Shown here one piece after another: positions 56,370 to 64,000 of a stretch of DNA of 64,000 bases (position 1 is its first letter; every line of letters starts with the position of its first letter). This DNA comes from a virus, in the IMG/VR virus record IMGVR_UViG_3300020810_001156, positions 124,001 to 188,000 of that record; one strand, written 5' to 3'. The notes below the pieces were generated by a model that ran no database searches, was not told the DNA's origin, and worked only from the letters and a program-made list of their open reading frames with translations. Position numbers and translations under genes: made by a program.

Positions 56370-57133
56370 AAGAGGAGAAAACATATTGTGATACTTCTAA
56401 ACTTTCCATTCGTCTTATAACCAAATCGGTAGCGAAGGATATCATTGTTAACAACCATTATAGTGGATTGTGGACAAAGGTATCTTACGCAATTGGTTTA
56501 TTTACCTCTGATGTAGAAGAACATCCTTTTTTTGATAATGTAGAAGATAAACTAATTGGAGTAGCTTGTTATGGAGACCCAATTGGTAGAAGTGCTGGAC
56601 AATCAATATCCCCTTTATTGGAAAGAACTGAAGTATTAGAACTAACTCGATTATTCGTATTCGATGGATATGGTTCTAATATAGAGAGTTGGTTCTTAGG
56701 TCAAACTTTTGATTGGTTAAGAGAGAATGTACCACAAATAAAAGCACTTATTTCATATTCAGACCCTAAAGAAGGGCATTGTGGTACAATTTACCAAGCA
56801 ACTAATTGGTTGTATCAAGGTAACAAACTAAGATTCAATGATAGTTGGGATTTCAGATGGGAAGCAGGTGGTGATTGGCACCACGGAAGAACTTCTTATG
56901 TGAAATTTGGAACAAATGACCCCAAAGAAATACAAAAAATGATATCATCTACTTTTTGGATAAAGAAAAATCCAAGAAAACATAGATATGTGTACATTTT
57001 AGCCAAAGGTGGTGAAAGAAGGAAGTTGTTAAACAATATTAAACATCCAACCTTCCCCTATCCTAAAGAAAATGAACAATTTGTGGAAGAAATTCATAGA
57101 ATGGACCCGATAAATTTGGAAATTACAAAATAA
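56366..57133 (+). CDS. Mom-like DNA modification protein, copy 1
   Basis: 255 residues. LIGVACYGDPIGR, LELTRLFVFDGYGSNIESWF, LISYSDPKEGHCGTIYQATN and NWLYQG align in order with phage Mu Mom (VVGVCIYTGFP, YELSRLCLTPD...NIASWFVSRTIK, ILSYADNDFHSGVVYAACNF). Mom is a GNAT-fold enzyme that modifies adenine in phage DNA and blocks many restriction enzymes. Here it is encoded in an operon with nucleotide metabolism genes and followed by a paralogue. Similarity is read by eye; the exact chemistry on the base is not implied. An N-terminal YCDTSKLSIRLITKSVAKDI is shared with the paralogue. Confidence 0.7.
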   Translation: MKEEKTYCDTSKLSIRLITKSVAKDIIVNNHYSGLWTKVSYAIGLFTSDVEEHPFFDNVEDKLIGVACYGDPIGRSAGQSISPLLERTEVLELTRLFVFDGYGSNIESWFLGQTFDWLRENVPQIKALISYSDPKEGHCGTIYQATNWLYQGNKLRFNDSWDFRWEAGGDWHHGRTSYVKFGTNDPKEIQKMISSTFWIKKNPRKHRYVYILAKGGERRKLLNNIKHPTFPYPKENEQFVEEIHRMDPINLEITK

Positions 57134-57146
57134 TTTAGTATATTTG
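57115..57146 (+). promoter_or_regulatory. Bacteroidota-type promoter between the two Mom-like genes
   Basis: TTTG at 57115-57118 (inside the end of Mom-like copy 1), TATATTTG at 57139-57146, spacing 20. The ATG of the 52-residue gene follows at 57164. Confidence 0.78.
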
Positions 57147-57163
57147 TAAAAATTAGTAGTATT

Positions 57164-57322
57164 ATGACTGAATCAGAAGAAATTGAAGAAATCTTAATGG
57201 AATCATCATCTTATGGATTAAGAATAGAAGTAATGAAAACTGCTTCTGAAATTATGGGAAGTAATCCCAAAATGAGAAAAGTAGATGCATACCAACAAGC
57301 TTTCAACGAATGGGTAAAGTAG
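57164..57322 (+). CDS. Small acidic hypothetical protein
   Basis: 52 residues: MTESEEIEEILMESSSYGL, then RIEVMKTASEIMGSNPKMRK and DAYQQAFNEWVK. It follows a Bacteroidota-type promoter by 17 nt and overlaps the next Mom-like gene by 13 nt. It is helical and acidic with no known domain. It is probably real because it is the first ORF after the promoter, and it has typical codon use. Confidence 0.55.
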   Translation: MTESEEIEEILMESSSYGLRIEVMKTASEIMGSNPKMRKVDAYQQAFNEWVK

Positions 57323-58116
57323 AAGGAAAGAAATATTGTGATGCTAGTAAAGTAAGTATTGCACCAATAGCTAAATCTATCGCTAAAGATATGATTATCA
57401 AAAAGCATTACACTCATGCTTGGACTGCATGTAGGTACGCTTTAGGTATCTATCATCAAATGGATGAAAAAGATATCTTTGGTAATGATAAAAAGTTGGT
57501 AGGAGTAGCTGTATATGGATTCCCAGTAGGAGCAAAAGCATCCACCTCAGTTTGTGAGGGATTAACAAAAGATAACATCTTAGAACTTACTCGATTGTAT
57601 GTTGATGATGGGTATGGTTCAAACATTGAGAGTTGTGCATTAGGTAAAACCTTCCAATGGTTAAAGGATAACGATACCAACATCAAAGTTCTTCTATCTT
57701 ATGCTAATAATGGACAAGGGCACTTAGGTGGGATTTACAAAGCAACCAATTGGATTTATCAGGGATTGAATACTGATATCGCTCTGATGCCAAATTGGGG
57801 TATTTCACTATCTAATGACCCATACGATTGGATTCACTCTCGAACTGTATTCAACAATTGGGGAAGTGGTAACTTAGAACATCTCAAAAAAGAAATCGGA
57901 AAAGAGGGATATAAAGAATTTTGGAGAAGAGAAGAACCTCCAAAACATAGATACATTCAGATTCTTGCTCAAAATAAAAAAGAGAAAAAGGATTTGATGA
58001 AAAGGTTGAAGCATGAGATTCGACCTTATCCAAAAGAGTTGAATGATTATAATACTGAAGTAGTACATCATTTAACCTATCCACCAGAGGAAAGTAACGA
58101 AATAAATTTTTGGTAA
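57310..58116 (+). CDS. Mom-like DNA modification protein, copy 2
   Basis: 268 residues, paralogous to copy 1: YCDASKVSIAPIAKSIAKDM, LVGVAVYGFPVGA, LELTRLYVDDGYGSNIESCA, LLSYANNGQGHLGGIYKATN and NWIYQG. Conserved blocks appear in the same order as in Mu Mom. Differences include Cys in place of Trp after NIES and Leu in place of Cys after GH. Both end with a PKHRY or RKHRY block and a YPKE segment. Two diverged copies may act on different sequences, use different donors, or form a heteromer. The start at 57310 overlaps the preceding small gene. Confidence 0.7.
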   Translation: MGKVEGKKYCDASKVSIAPIAKSIAKDMIIKKHYTHAWTACRYALGIYHQMDEKDIFGNDKKLVGVAVYGFPVGAKASTSVCEGLTKDNILELTRLYVDDGYGSNIESCALGKTFQWLKDNDTNIKVLLSYANNGQGHLGGIYKATNWIYQGLNTDIALMPNWGISLSNDPYDWIHSRTVFNNWGSGNLEHLKKEIGKEGYKEFWRREEPPKHRYIQILAQNKKEKKDLMKRLKHEIRPYPKELNDYNTEVVHHLTYPPEESNEINFW

Positions 58117-58133
58117 AAAAAAGTGAAAAAATA

Positions 58134-58165
58134 TTTGGATAATTAAAAAATTATTCTTATATTAG
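58134..58165 (+). promoter_or_regulatory. Bacteroidota-type promoter with inverted repeat in spacer
   Basis: TTTG at 58134-58137, TATATTAG at 58158-58165, spacing 20. The spacer holds ATAATT-AAAA-AATTAT (58139-58154), a perfect inverted repeat. A 5-bp G/C hairpin (GGGGA 58182-58186, TCCCC 58190-58194) lies in the leader. Confidence 0.7.
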
Positions 58166-58222
58166 TATCATAAAATTGAGCGGGGATGTTCCCCAAATGT
58201 TAAAACCCTAAAACAATAAGTT

Positions 58223-59983
58223 ATGGATTTTCCAAAAGTTACTAAAAAACAATTTAAAGAATTGATATCAAATATTAGAGATACCTATTTGGATTGGTGT
58301 GTTCATAATAACGAAACACACTTTGATGGTTGTACCATTACATGGGGAGATTTAAAAATGTATCCCAAAAAATATCAAGGTGAATTGGAAGTTGGTGATA
58401 TACAAAACTCTCAATCAAATAGAGACCCATCTATATTAGATACATCTAAAAAATTACCTAAAAAATTATCTTACGCACTTCGTATTATGGGTGGTAATTC
58501 ATCTTTCAACTTCTTACCATTGGGTATGTTAGATGATACTATCGCTCTACAAGCAGAAGATAGAGGGCATGAGGGTACTATATTGTTCTTTCACTATGAA
58601 AAGTCTTGGTCAAAATCAATATGGAAAAAAGTACAAAGACAATTAGATTCTGAACTACCTGAAGATGATAGAACAGCTAGCACTAAATTGATTGCAGAAA
58701 ATTTAAGTAATAAATTAAAAGATAAAAAAATAACTGAATTATCTTTATCTGAGGTAATACCATCATCGGTATGTAAGAAGCAATCAAATACCAATATTCC
58801 GATTCAAATAAAAGTATATCCAAATCGTGCAATGCATCGTAGAGAAATATTGGGCATCAATAATAGTGAGGATTCTTGGACAACTCACCAAAAGGGAATG
58901 TTATCAGCGGAGATAAAATTAGATGATAAATATGGTGTTGGTAATGATTATATGGATACTATCTATTCACTGGTAGAGGGAGATGAACTATTTCAGGGTG
59001 AAAAAACTATGTTTAGCCGCCATAACAAAGTAGGGGATAAGATGGAACGATTTGAAGAAGAAATCATTATGTTATGGAATAGTTCTAGGAAAACTAGAAC
59101 AGGTGGTATTTTGGATATTTATCGTGGATTTGATTGTTCAGCTGAAAAGAGAAGAATAAAGCAGTATGAGGATTATGTAATAGCTACTAATAAAACTGAT
59201 GCTGAAAATGAAGCTAGTGTTGGTAAAGAATTTCTTAATTGGATATCTGAATGTGTAGATATTAATACATTTGAAAATAACATAGAGCAGGTTATTAATA
59301 AGCATAATGGTTCATCAACTACCAACATCAATGATTTATCTATGACTAAAGTGGATTCTGCACTAATGATAGCTCATTTGATTGATAATTATATAAAATT
59401 ATCATCATCCAATCCAACGAAGGAAACGGTATTAAATGTAACTGGTTATGTGTTACAAATGGCTTCTGATTTAATATTGGAATCAAAAGTACAAAACGCT
59501 TTAATTAAAGCTGGTACTGGTGCCAATGGGAGATATAACAAATTCTATTCAATATTGGAAGAAGAGCTTAAAAAATTACCTTATGAAACTATTAGTGATG
59601 TAAAGAGTACTTTGATTTCTATGGCTAAACAATCATTAGATACCTCACTAAATCCAAATGGTGATATTTCTATGATTGACCGTAATAATGGTTCTAAATC
59701 TGAATTTAAAATAGTAACAATTAATATATCAAATGGTGTTGGGTTTGATAAAGGACATAAAAACTCTGGAAAAGATGGTAAAGATATTTCTAATTTCTTC
59801 CTACAATTTTCAGGTGATAATAGATTTCATTCAAACAAACGAAACTTTATTCCATCGGAATACTCTTTGGAATATCTAAACTCCATTAAACAATTTATGA
59901 ATACGCATGATTTAATGATGGATGATGATTGGCAAGAGGCATATCAAAACACTCGTAAATTTGTTAATAGTGTTTGGAAATAA
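58223..59983 (+). CDS. Large hypothetical protein with its own host-type promoter
   Basis: 586 residues, not recognised. The N-terminus (about 1-60) has an FKELISNIRDTYLDW segment and two Cys. The middle (about 200-300) has IQIKVYPNRAMHRREILGIN and FEEEIIMLWNSSRKTRTGGI. The C-terminus (about 510-586) has a Gly/Lys-rich patch (FDKGHKNSGKDGKDISNFF) and a helical end. There are no membrane segments, no clear nucleotide-binding loop, and no repeated units. It is expressed from a strong-looking promoter next to replication genes, so it may be an early host-takeover or replication-linked protein; the function is unknown. Confidence 0.6.
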   Translation: MDFPKVTKKQFKELISNIRDTYLDWCVHNNETHFDGCTITWGDLKMYPKKYQGELEVGDIQNSQSNRDPSILDTSKKLPKKLSYALRIMGGNSSFNFLPLGMLDDTIALQAEDRGHEGTILFFHYEKSWSKSIWKKVQRQLDSELPEDDRTASTKLIAENLSNKLKDKKITELSLSEVIPSSVCKKQSNTNIPIQIKVYPNRAMHRREILGINNSEDSWTTHQKGMLSAEIKLDDKYGVGNDYMDTIYSLVEGDELFQGEKTMFSRHNKVGDKMERFEEEIIMLWNSSRKTRTGGILDIYRGFDCSAEKRRIKQYEDYVIATNKTDAENEASVGKEFLNWISECVDINTFENNIEQVINKHNGSSTTNINDLSMTKVDSALMIAHLIDNYIKLSSSNPTKETVLNVTGYVLQMASDLILESKVQNALIKAGTGANGRYNKFYSILEEELKKLPYETISDVKSTLISMAKQSLDTSLNPNGDISMIDRNNGSKSEFKIVTINISNGVGFDKGHKNSGKDGKDISNFFLQFSGDNRFHSNKRNFIPSEYSLEYLNSIKQFMNTHDLMMDDDWQEAYQNTRKFVNSVWK

Positions 59984-59995
59984 TTAAAATAAAAT

Positions 59996-61126
59996 ATGAG
60001 AGTATTAGTAATACCTAATTATACAAATTTTGGACAAGTAAAGGATATCAATAGGGATTCGTTCCTATTGGTATTCAAGTCCTTTTTAGATAACACACAA
60101 ATTGGAAAGGAGTGGGAGTGGGTCTTACCATATCCAGGTGGTGGAATGCACAATCATCCAGGTATTATAAACACTTTCGAATATCCGAATGTAACGATGT
60201 TACAAATGGACCCGATAGATTGTTTTCCAGCTAAGATGAGGGTTGATTATCCTCACAAATTTTTTGAGAAGGTTATTGAGAAATATGAAGGAAAATTTAA
60301 TCTCGTTTGGAGCCATTTACCTGAGTGGACAAATTTATTTAAGATATCAAGAATCTACAATAAATTACAACCTATAATTGGCTACTGCCATTGGAGCGAA
60401 ATACCCGAAAATGGTGCTAGAACGGAAAACTCATTTTGGACAAACATTAGAGGTATTTTACAAATGGAAGTTTGTGGTGTAAACTCTGAATATCAAAAAA
60501 GTGTTATTCTTAAAAACGCAGCTTTAGATTTCCAACCACATATTGTTGAAAAGTTGGATAAGATTATTCAACCTTGGTATTTAGGATGTGATACAGCTAC
60601 TCCTTCAAATGGATATGATGATAAAACAATCGTATTCAATCATAGAGAAGGTGTTTATACTGGTTCTAAATGGTTCTTTGAAACTATGGATGAGTTGTGG
60701 AAAGAAAGGCAGGATTTCAAAGTTTATACTACTTTGAAAGAAATGGGTAAACCTTATACAAAGTATATTGGAGCAGCTGATAGAAAAGTGTACCTAAGTC
60801 AATTATCAAAAGCACATTTTGGTGTTGGTACTTTCCAAGGTTATTCAGCTTGGAGTATGAGTACAACTGATGGATTTTCAGTAGGTGTACCATATTTACT
60901 ACCAAATGGTTTTTGTTATCCTGAAATGGTAGGTGATGATTATCCACTTCTTTATAATGGTAAGAAAGAATTTAAAGAAATGGTAATAAAGTTATTAGAT
61001 GGTGATATTCCAAGACCTGATGTAACTCACCTTGCTCAATCTCTCCTATGGGAATCACAAATTGAGAAATATTGGAATGTTGAGAAAAATTTTATTGGTA
61101 ACCTAAGAAAAGAATTTAACGATTAA
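59996..61126 (+). CDS. GT-B-type glycosyltransferase-like protein
   Basis: 376 residues. The N-terminal half begins with a strand-loop typical of GT-B folds (MRVLVIPNYTNFGQ). The C-terminal half contains TIVFNHREGVYTGSKWFFET and DFKVYTTLKEMG, then FQGYSAWSMSTTDGFSVGVP, PYLLPNGFCYPEMVGDDYPL. The last two match the sugar-nucleotide site of GT4-like enzymes. Its stop overlaps the polymerase start by one base. In T4-related phages glycosyltransferases near replication genes modify DNA bases, so a DNA glucosyltransferase is a reasonable inference; modification of host surface sugars or of another substrate is the alternative. No hydroxymethylase is visible in the window. Confidence 0.62.
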   Translation: MRVLVIPNYTNFGQVKDINRDSFLLVFKSFLDNTQIGKEWEWVLPYPGGGMHNHPGIINTFEYPNVTMLQMDPIDCFPAKMRVDYPHKFFEKVIEKYEGKFNLVWSHLPEWTNLFKISRIYNKLQPIIGYCHWSEIPENGARTENSFWTNIRGILQMEVCGVNSEYQKSVILKNAALDFQPHIVEKLDKIIQPWYLGCDTATPSNGYDDKTIVFNHREGVYTGSKWFFETMDELWKERQDFKVYTTLKEMGKPYTKYIGAADRKVYLSQLSKAHFGVGTFQGYSAWSMSTTDGFSVGVPYLLPNGFCYPEMVGDDYPLLYNGKKEFKEMVIKLLDGDIPRPDVTHLAQSLLWESQIEKYWNVEKNFIGNLRKEFND

Positions 61127-63648
61127 TGTACCAAAACTGCTACTACCAAAGAGAAAAGAATCTCGTTCATATTTGGGATGATAAAAAAGGATACTTCAAT
61201 TTTCCTTATACTCGATACGCATACGAAAAGGCTGATAGAGGTGAGTTTACAACTCTTTATGGAGATAAAGTAACCAAAATCTACAAATTCACAAAAGATG
61301 ACCCAAATCTTTTCGAATCAGATGTACCTGAAACTACGAGAGTTTTGGTAGATACTTATACTGATTCGGATTTACCATCAGAAGGACACACTATTCTTAC
61401 TTATGATATTGAGTGTGAGATGGAGAGCGGTTTACCAAATCCAGAAGAAGCAGAGAATGAATTAACTTCAATCGCACTACATGATTCAGTAACCAATCAA
61501 TATTGGGTTTTGGTTATGGATAAAAGTGGTGATATGTTGGAAAGAAAAACTGATAAAGCAATTGTGATTCCATTTAAGCAGGAAGAACAAATGTTATTAA
61601 AGTTTTTAGAGTTATATGAGATGATTAATCCATCGATTGTAACTGGTTGGAATATTGATTACTTCGATACACCAATGTTATACAATCGTATCAAACGATT
61701 GTTGGGTAAAAGAGCCGCAAATCGCTTATCACCTATTGGTGAGTGTTTTTGGTCTCCTTATCGTAAAAGATTCTTTATGGCTGGTGTATCGTACTTAGAT
61801 TACTTAGCATTATACAAAAACTTCACATACTCGGAATTAGATTCTTATAGATTAGATTCCATTTCTATGAGAGAGTTGAATAGAAAAAAGATTGAATATG
61901 ATGGAAACTTAGACCAATTATTCAGAGATGATATTGAGAAGTTTATAGAGTATAACTTAGTGGATGTTGAACTTGTAGTAGAATTAGATAACAAACTTCA
62001 GTTCATTGATACCGCTCGAGGTATTTGTCACGCTGGGCATGTACCTTACGAAGATTTCGTTTATTCTTCAAAGTATTTGGAAGGAGCACTTTTATGTTAC
62101 CTAAAAAGAAAGGGTATTGTTGCACCTAACAAACCAGCTGATAGAAGAGAACGAATGGAAGCTCTTAAAGAGAATAAAGAAGAGAAGTTTATCGGAGCAT
62201 ATGTAAAAGCACCAATTGTTGGTAAATATGATTGGATATATGATTTGGATTTAACTTCCCTATATCCATCTATTATTATGACTATCAATATTTCACCTGA
62301 AACTAAGATGGGTAAAATTGAAGATTGGAGTGCTGAGGATTATGTTAAAGATAAAAGGGATAGTTGGGTTATCAATGGTGATACAATCACACAAGAAAAT
62401 CTAAAAAAGTTTTTTGAAAGAAGTAAGTTTTCAGTTGCATCAAATGGTGTTCTTTATAGAACGGATAAAGTGGGTTGTATTCCTGATATTTTGGACTTGT
62501 GGTTCTCTCAGAGGGTTGAGTTCAAAAACAAAATGAAAGAATATGGAAACAGTGGAGAAAAAGAAAAATACGAATGGTATAAGAAACGTCAGTTGGTTCA
62601 GAAAATTCTACTTAATTCTTTATATGGTGTGCTTGGCCTTCCTGCCTTTAGGTTCTATGATGTTGATAATGCTACCGCTGTTACCACAACGGGACAGACA
62701 GTTATTAAATCAACTGCGGATATGGCTAACATCAAATACAATAAGGAGCTTGGTACTCCTAATGCTGACTCTAATATATACATTGATACTGATTCTGTAT
62801 TTTTCTCAGCAGCTCCACTTTTAGACCATAGGATTCCAAATTGGAAAGATAATGAGCAAGATACTATTGCTGGATTCGTAAATGATATTGCAGGTGAAAT
62901 GCAAGATTATCTAAATGATTTTTATGATATTCTTGCTGAAAAAGTATTCAATGTAGATAAGGATAAACATCGATTTGAGATTAAGAAAGAATATGTTTCT
63001 AAATCAGGTATTTGGATTGCTAAGAAACGATATGCACAATGGATTATTTCCGATAATGGTGTACCTGTTGATAAGTTGGATGTAAAAGGATTAGATGTTG
63101 TTCGTTCATCATATCCAGCAGCATTTAGAAAGTTTATGAGTGAGGTTCTGATTGAAATCCTTAGAGGTGATACTGAAGAACAACTTACGAATAAAGTGTA
63201 TGATTTTAAAAAGAATCTACCAAATATGGATGTGGTGAAGATTGCAAAAGCTGGAGCTGTGAAAAACTTATCAAAGTATATGCCAAAGAAAAAGAATCAA
63301 ACAGCTATGTTCCAATTTCCATCTGGTTGTCCGGCGCATGTTAAAGCAGCAATTGCATATAATCAATTACTAAAACACTTTGGGGTGGAAAATCAATACG
63401 AACCCCTAAAGGATGGTGATAAGATTAAGTGGGTTTATCTAAAACAAAATCCATATGGGTTGGATGGTGTAGCTATGAATGGTTACAATGACCCACCTCA
63501 GATTATGGAACTGATTAACACTTATATCAATCACGATAAAATCTTCGAAAGAGAACTTCTAAAAAAATTAGAAGATTTCTACGGAGCATTAGATTGGGGA
63601 GAAGTTTTATCCTCAACAAAAACAGCTGAGAAATTTTTCTCATTTTAA
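61126..63648 (+). CDS. 43: DNA polymerase, family B (gp43)
   Basis: 840 residues, near T4 gp43 (898). Exonuclease motifs: ExoI TYDIECE (D94, E96), ExoII VTGWNIDYFDTP (N176, D178), ExoIII YNLVD. Polymerase motifs: A DLDLTSLYPSIIM (D375), B KILLNSLYGVLGLP, C YIDTDSVFF (D554, D556). The C-terminus should contact the sliding clamp encoded next. It is the main replicative polymerase. The ATG overlaps the stop of the glycosyltransferase-like gene. Confidence 0.97.
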   Translation: MYQNCYYQREKNLVHIWDDKKGYFNFPYTRYAYEKADRGEFTTLYGDKVTKIYKFTKDDPNLFESDVPETTRVLVDTYTDSDLPSEGHTILTYDIECEMESGLPNPEEAENELTSIALHDSVTNQYWVLVMDKSGDMLERKTDKAIVIPFKQEEQMLLKFLELYEMINPSIVTGWNIDYFDTPMLYNRIKRLLGKRAANRLSPIGECFWSPYRKRFFMAGVSYLDYLALYKNFTYSELDSYRLDSISMRELNRKKIEYDGNLDQLFRDDIEKFIEYNLVDVELVVELDNKLQFIDTARGICHAGHVPYEDFVYSSKYLEGALLCYLKRKGIVAPNKPADRRERMEALKENKEEKFIGAYVKAPIVGKYDWIYDLDLTSLYPSIIMTINISPETKMGKIEDWSAEDYVKDKRDSWVINGDTITQENLKKFFERSKFSVASNGVLYRTDKVGCIPDILDLWFSQRVEFKNKMKEYGNSGEKEKYEWYKKRQLVQKILLNSLYGVLGLPAFRFYDVDNATAVTTTGQTVIKSTADMANIKYNKELGTPNADSNIYIDTDSVFFSAAPLLDHRIPNWKDNEQDTIAGFVNDIAGEMQDYLNDFYDILAEKVFNVDKDKHRFEIKKEYVSKSGIWIAKKRYAQWIISDNGVPVDKLDVKGLDVVRSSYPAAFRKFMSEVLIEILRGDTEEQLTNKVYDFKKNLPNMDVVKIAKAGAVKNLSKYMPKKKNQTAMFQFPSGCPAHVKAAIAYNQLLKHFGVENQYEPLKDGDKIKWVYLKQNPYGLDGVAMNGYNDPPQIMELINTYINHDKIFERELLKKLEDFYGALDWGEVLSSTKTAEKFFSF

Positions 63649-63680
63649 TTTGGATAATTAAAAAATTATTCGTATATTTG
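63649..63680 (+). promoter_or_regulatory. Bacteroidota-type promoter upstream of clamp gene
   Basis: TTTG at 63649-63652 (overlapping the end of gene 43), TATATTTG at 63673-63680, spacing 20. The same ATAATT-AAAA-AATTAT inverted repeat as in the 58134 promoter lies at 63654-63669. Confidence 0.82.
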
Positions 63681-63712
63681 TAACACTTAAAAATAAATCT
63701 TAAAAGTAAATT

Positions 63713-64000
63713 ATGGAAAAAGTAAAATTCGATGGTTTCATCAATCGATACAATCTCGGTGGAGAGGTTGAATCAGTAATGGTAAAATCAGAAGGTTCTG
63801 ACCTTTCAGTTAGAATGATTTCTGATGACAAAACTCTTTTAGGGGATGTAACTTCAGCTAATACTGATTTCCCAAATGGGGAATTTGGTATTTATACTAC
63901 ATCTCAGTTGAAAGGGTTATTGAGTGTGTTAGATAACACTATTGAAGTAGAAGAAGTAACTGGAGCACTAAAGTTCTCTGATAAGGGAACAAAGATGCAG
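63713..64000 (+). CDS. 45: Sliding clamp (gp45-like), 3' end cut by window
   Basis: The first 96 residues are visible. MVKSEGSDLSVRMISDDKTL, then FPNGEFGIYTTSQLKGLLSV, DNTIEVEE and GALKFSDKGTK resemble the first domain of T4 gp45 (FDVAIYDLNGFLGILSLVND, then DGNIKIADARST). The clamp tethers gp43 to DNA and, in T4, also activates late transcription with gp33 and gp55. It has its own host-type promoter and starts 64 nt after the polymerase stop. Neither gp33 nor gp55 is in the window. Confidence 0.75.
   Translation, partial: MEKVKFDGFINRYNLGGEVESVMVKSEGSDLSVRMISDDKTLLGDVTSANTDFPNGEFGIYTTSQLKGLLSVLDNTIEVEEVTGALKFSDKGTKMQ

Noticed and set aside
1-64000. tRNA genes, integrase, transposons or insertion sequences
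   Set aside because: No cloverleaf-like sequence, recombinase motif or terminal inverted repeats with a transposase were seen on either strand.

Overview
The window is a stretch of an AT-rich, strictly lytic-looking, T4-related contractile-tailed phage (myovirus) genome. Every supported gene is on the + strand, and no integrase, repressor, rRNA, tRNA or CRISPR array is visible. T4-type core genes are recognisable from their proteins: tail sheath (gp18), tail tube (gp19), gp26/gp51-type baseplate assembly protein, tape measure, gp53/LysM protein, hub protein, single-stranded DNA-binding protein (gp32), UvsX, RNase H, gp41 helicase, gp43 polymerase and the start of the gp45 clamp. The host is very probably a member of the Bacteroidota. 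Seven intergenic sites carry TTTG, a 19-20 nt gap, then TATATTTG (one has TATATTAG), which is the Bacteroidota housekeeping promoter pattern, and start codons are preceded by A-rich leaders rather than strong Shine-Dalgarno sites.

Layout. (1) 1-30.3 kb is a fibre and adhesin region. It has an incomplete repeat protein, a beta-domain protein, a 4590-residue fibre (28 GSG/LFDIP modules, three cupredoxin-like domains, a very long proline-free Gly-X-Y region), a PKD plus leucine-rich-repeat protein, a tail assembly chaperone-like protein, and a second giant fibre of 3866 residues ending in a self-cleaving S74 chaperone. (2) 30.4-41.8 kb is the tail and baseplate module, including a candidate +1/-2 programmed frameshift between tube and tape measure genes. 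(3) 41.9-46.9 kb is mixed: a divergent family A DNA polymerase-like protein, a large orphan, and an amidase endolysin. (4) 47.1-51.8 kb is gp32, UvsX, a small protein, RNase H and helicase. (5) 52.0-58.1 kb is a 56-residue Hc1 (histone H1-like) protein, a SET-domain protein, MazG, class I ribonucleotide reductase with the ATP-cone on NrdB rather than NrdA, thioredoxin, an HTH protein and two Mom-like DNA-modification proteins. (6) 58.2-64 kb is a 586-residue orphan, a glycosyltransferase-like protein, the family B polymerase and the clamp, cut by the window end.

Regulation. Two promoter classes can be read directly. The Bacteroidota-type promoters precede replication and metabolism genes. A second element, WATATTTATA, lies mostly 19-28 nt upstream of structural genes and is a good late-promoter candidate. 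It resembles the host -7 box with the conserved G changed to A. No gene-free stretch exceeds 300 bases.

The parts most worth following up are the Hc1 plus SET pair (a possible phage-encoded chromatin protein and its modifier), the extra family A-like polymerase, the tandem Mom-like proteins near a glycosyltransferase, the NrdB ATP-cone, and the copper-site-like domains in the giant fibre.
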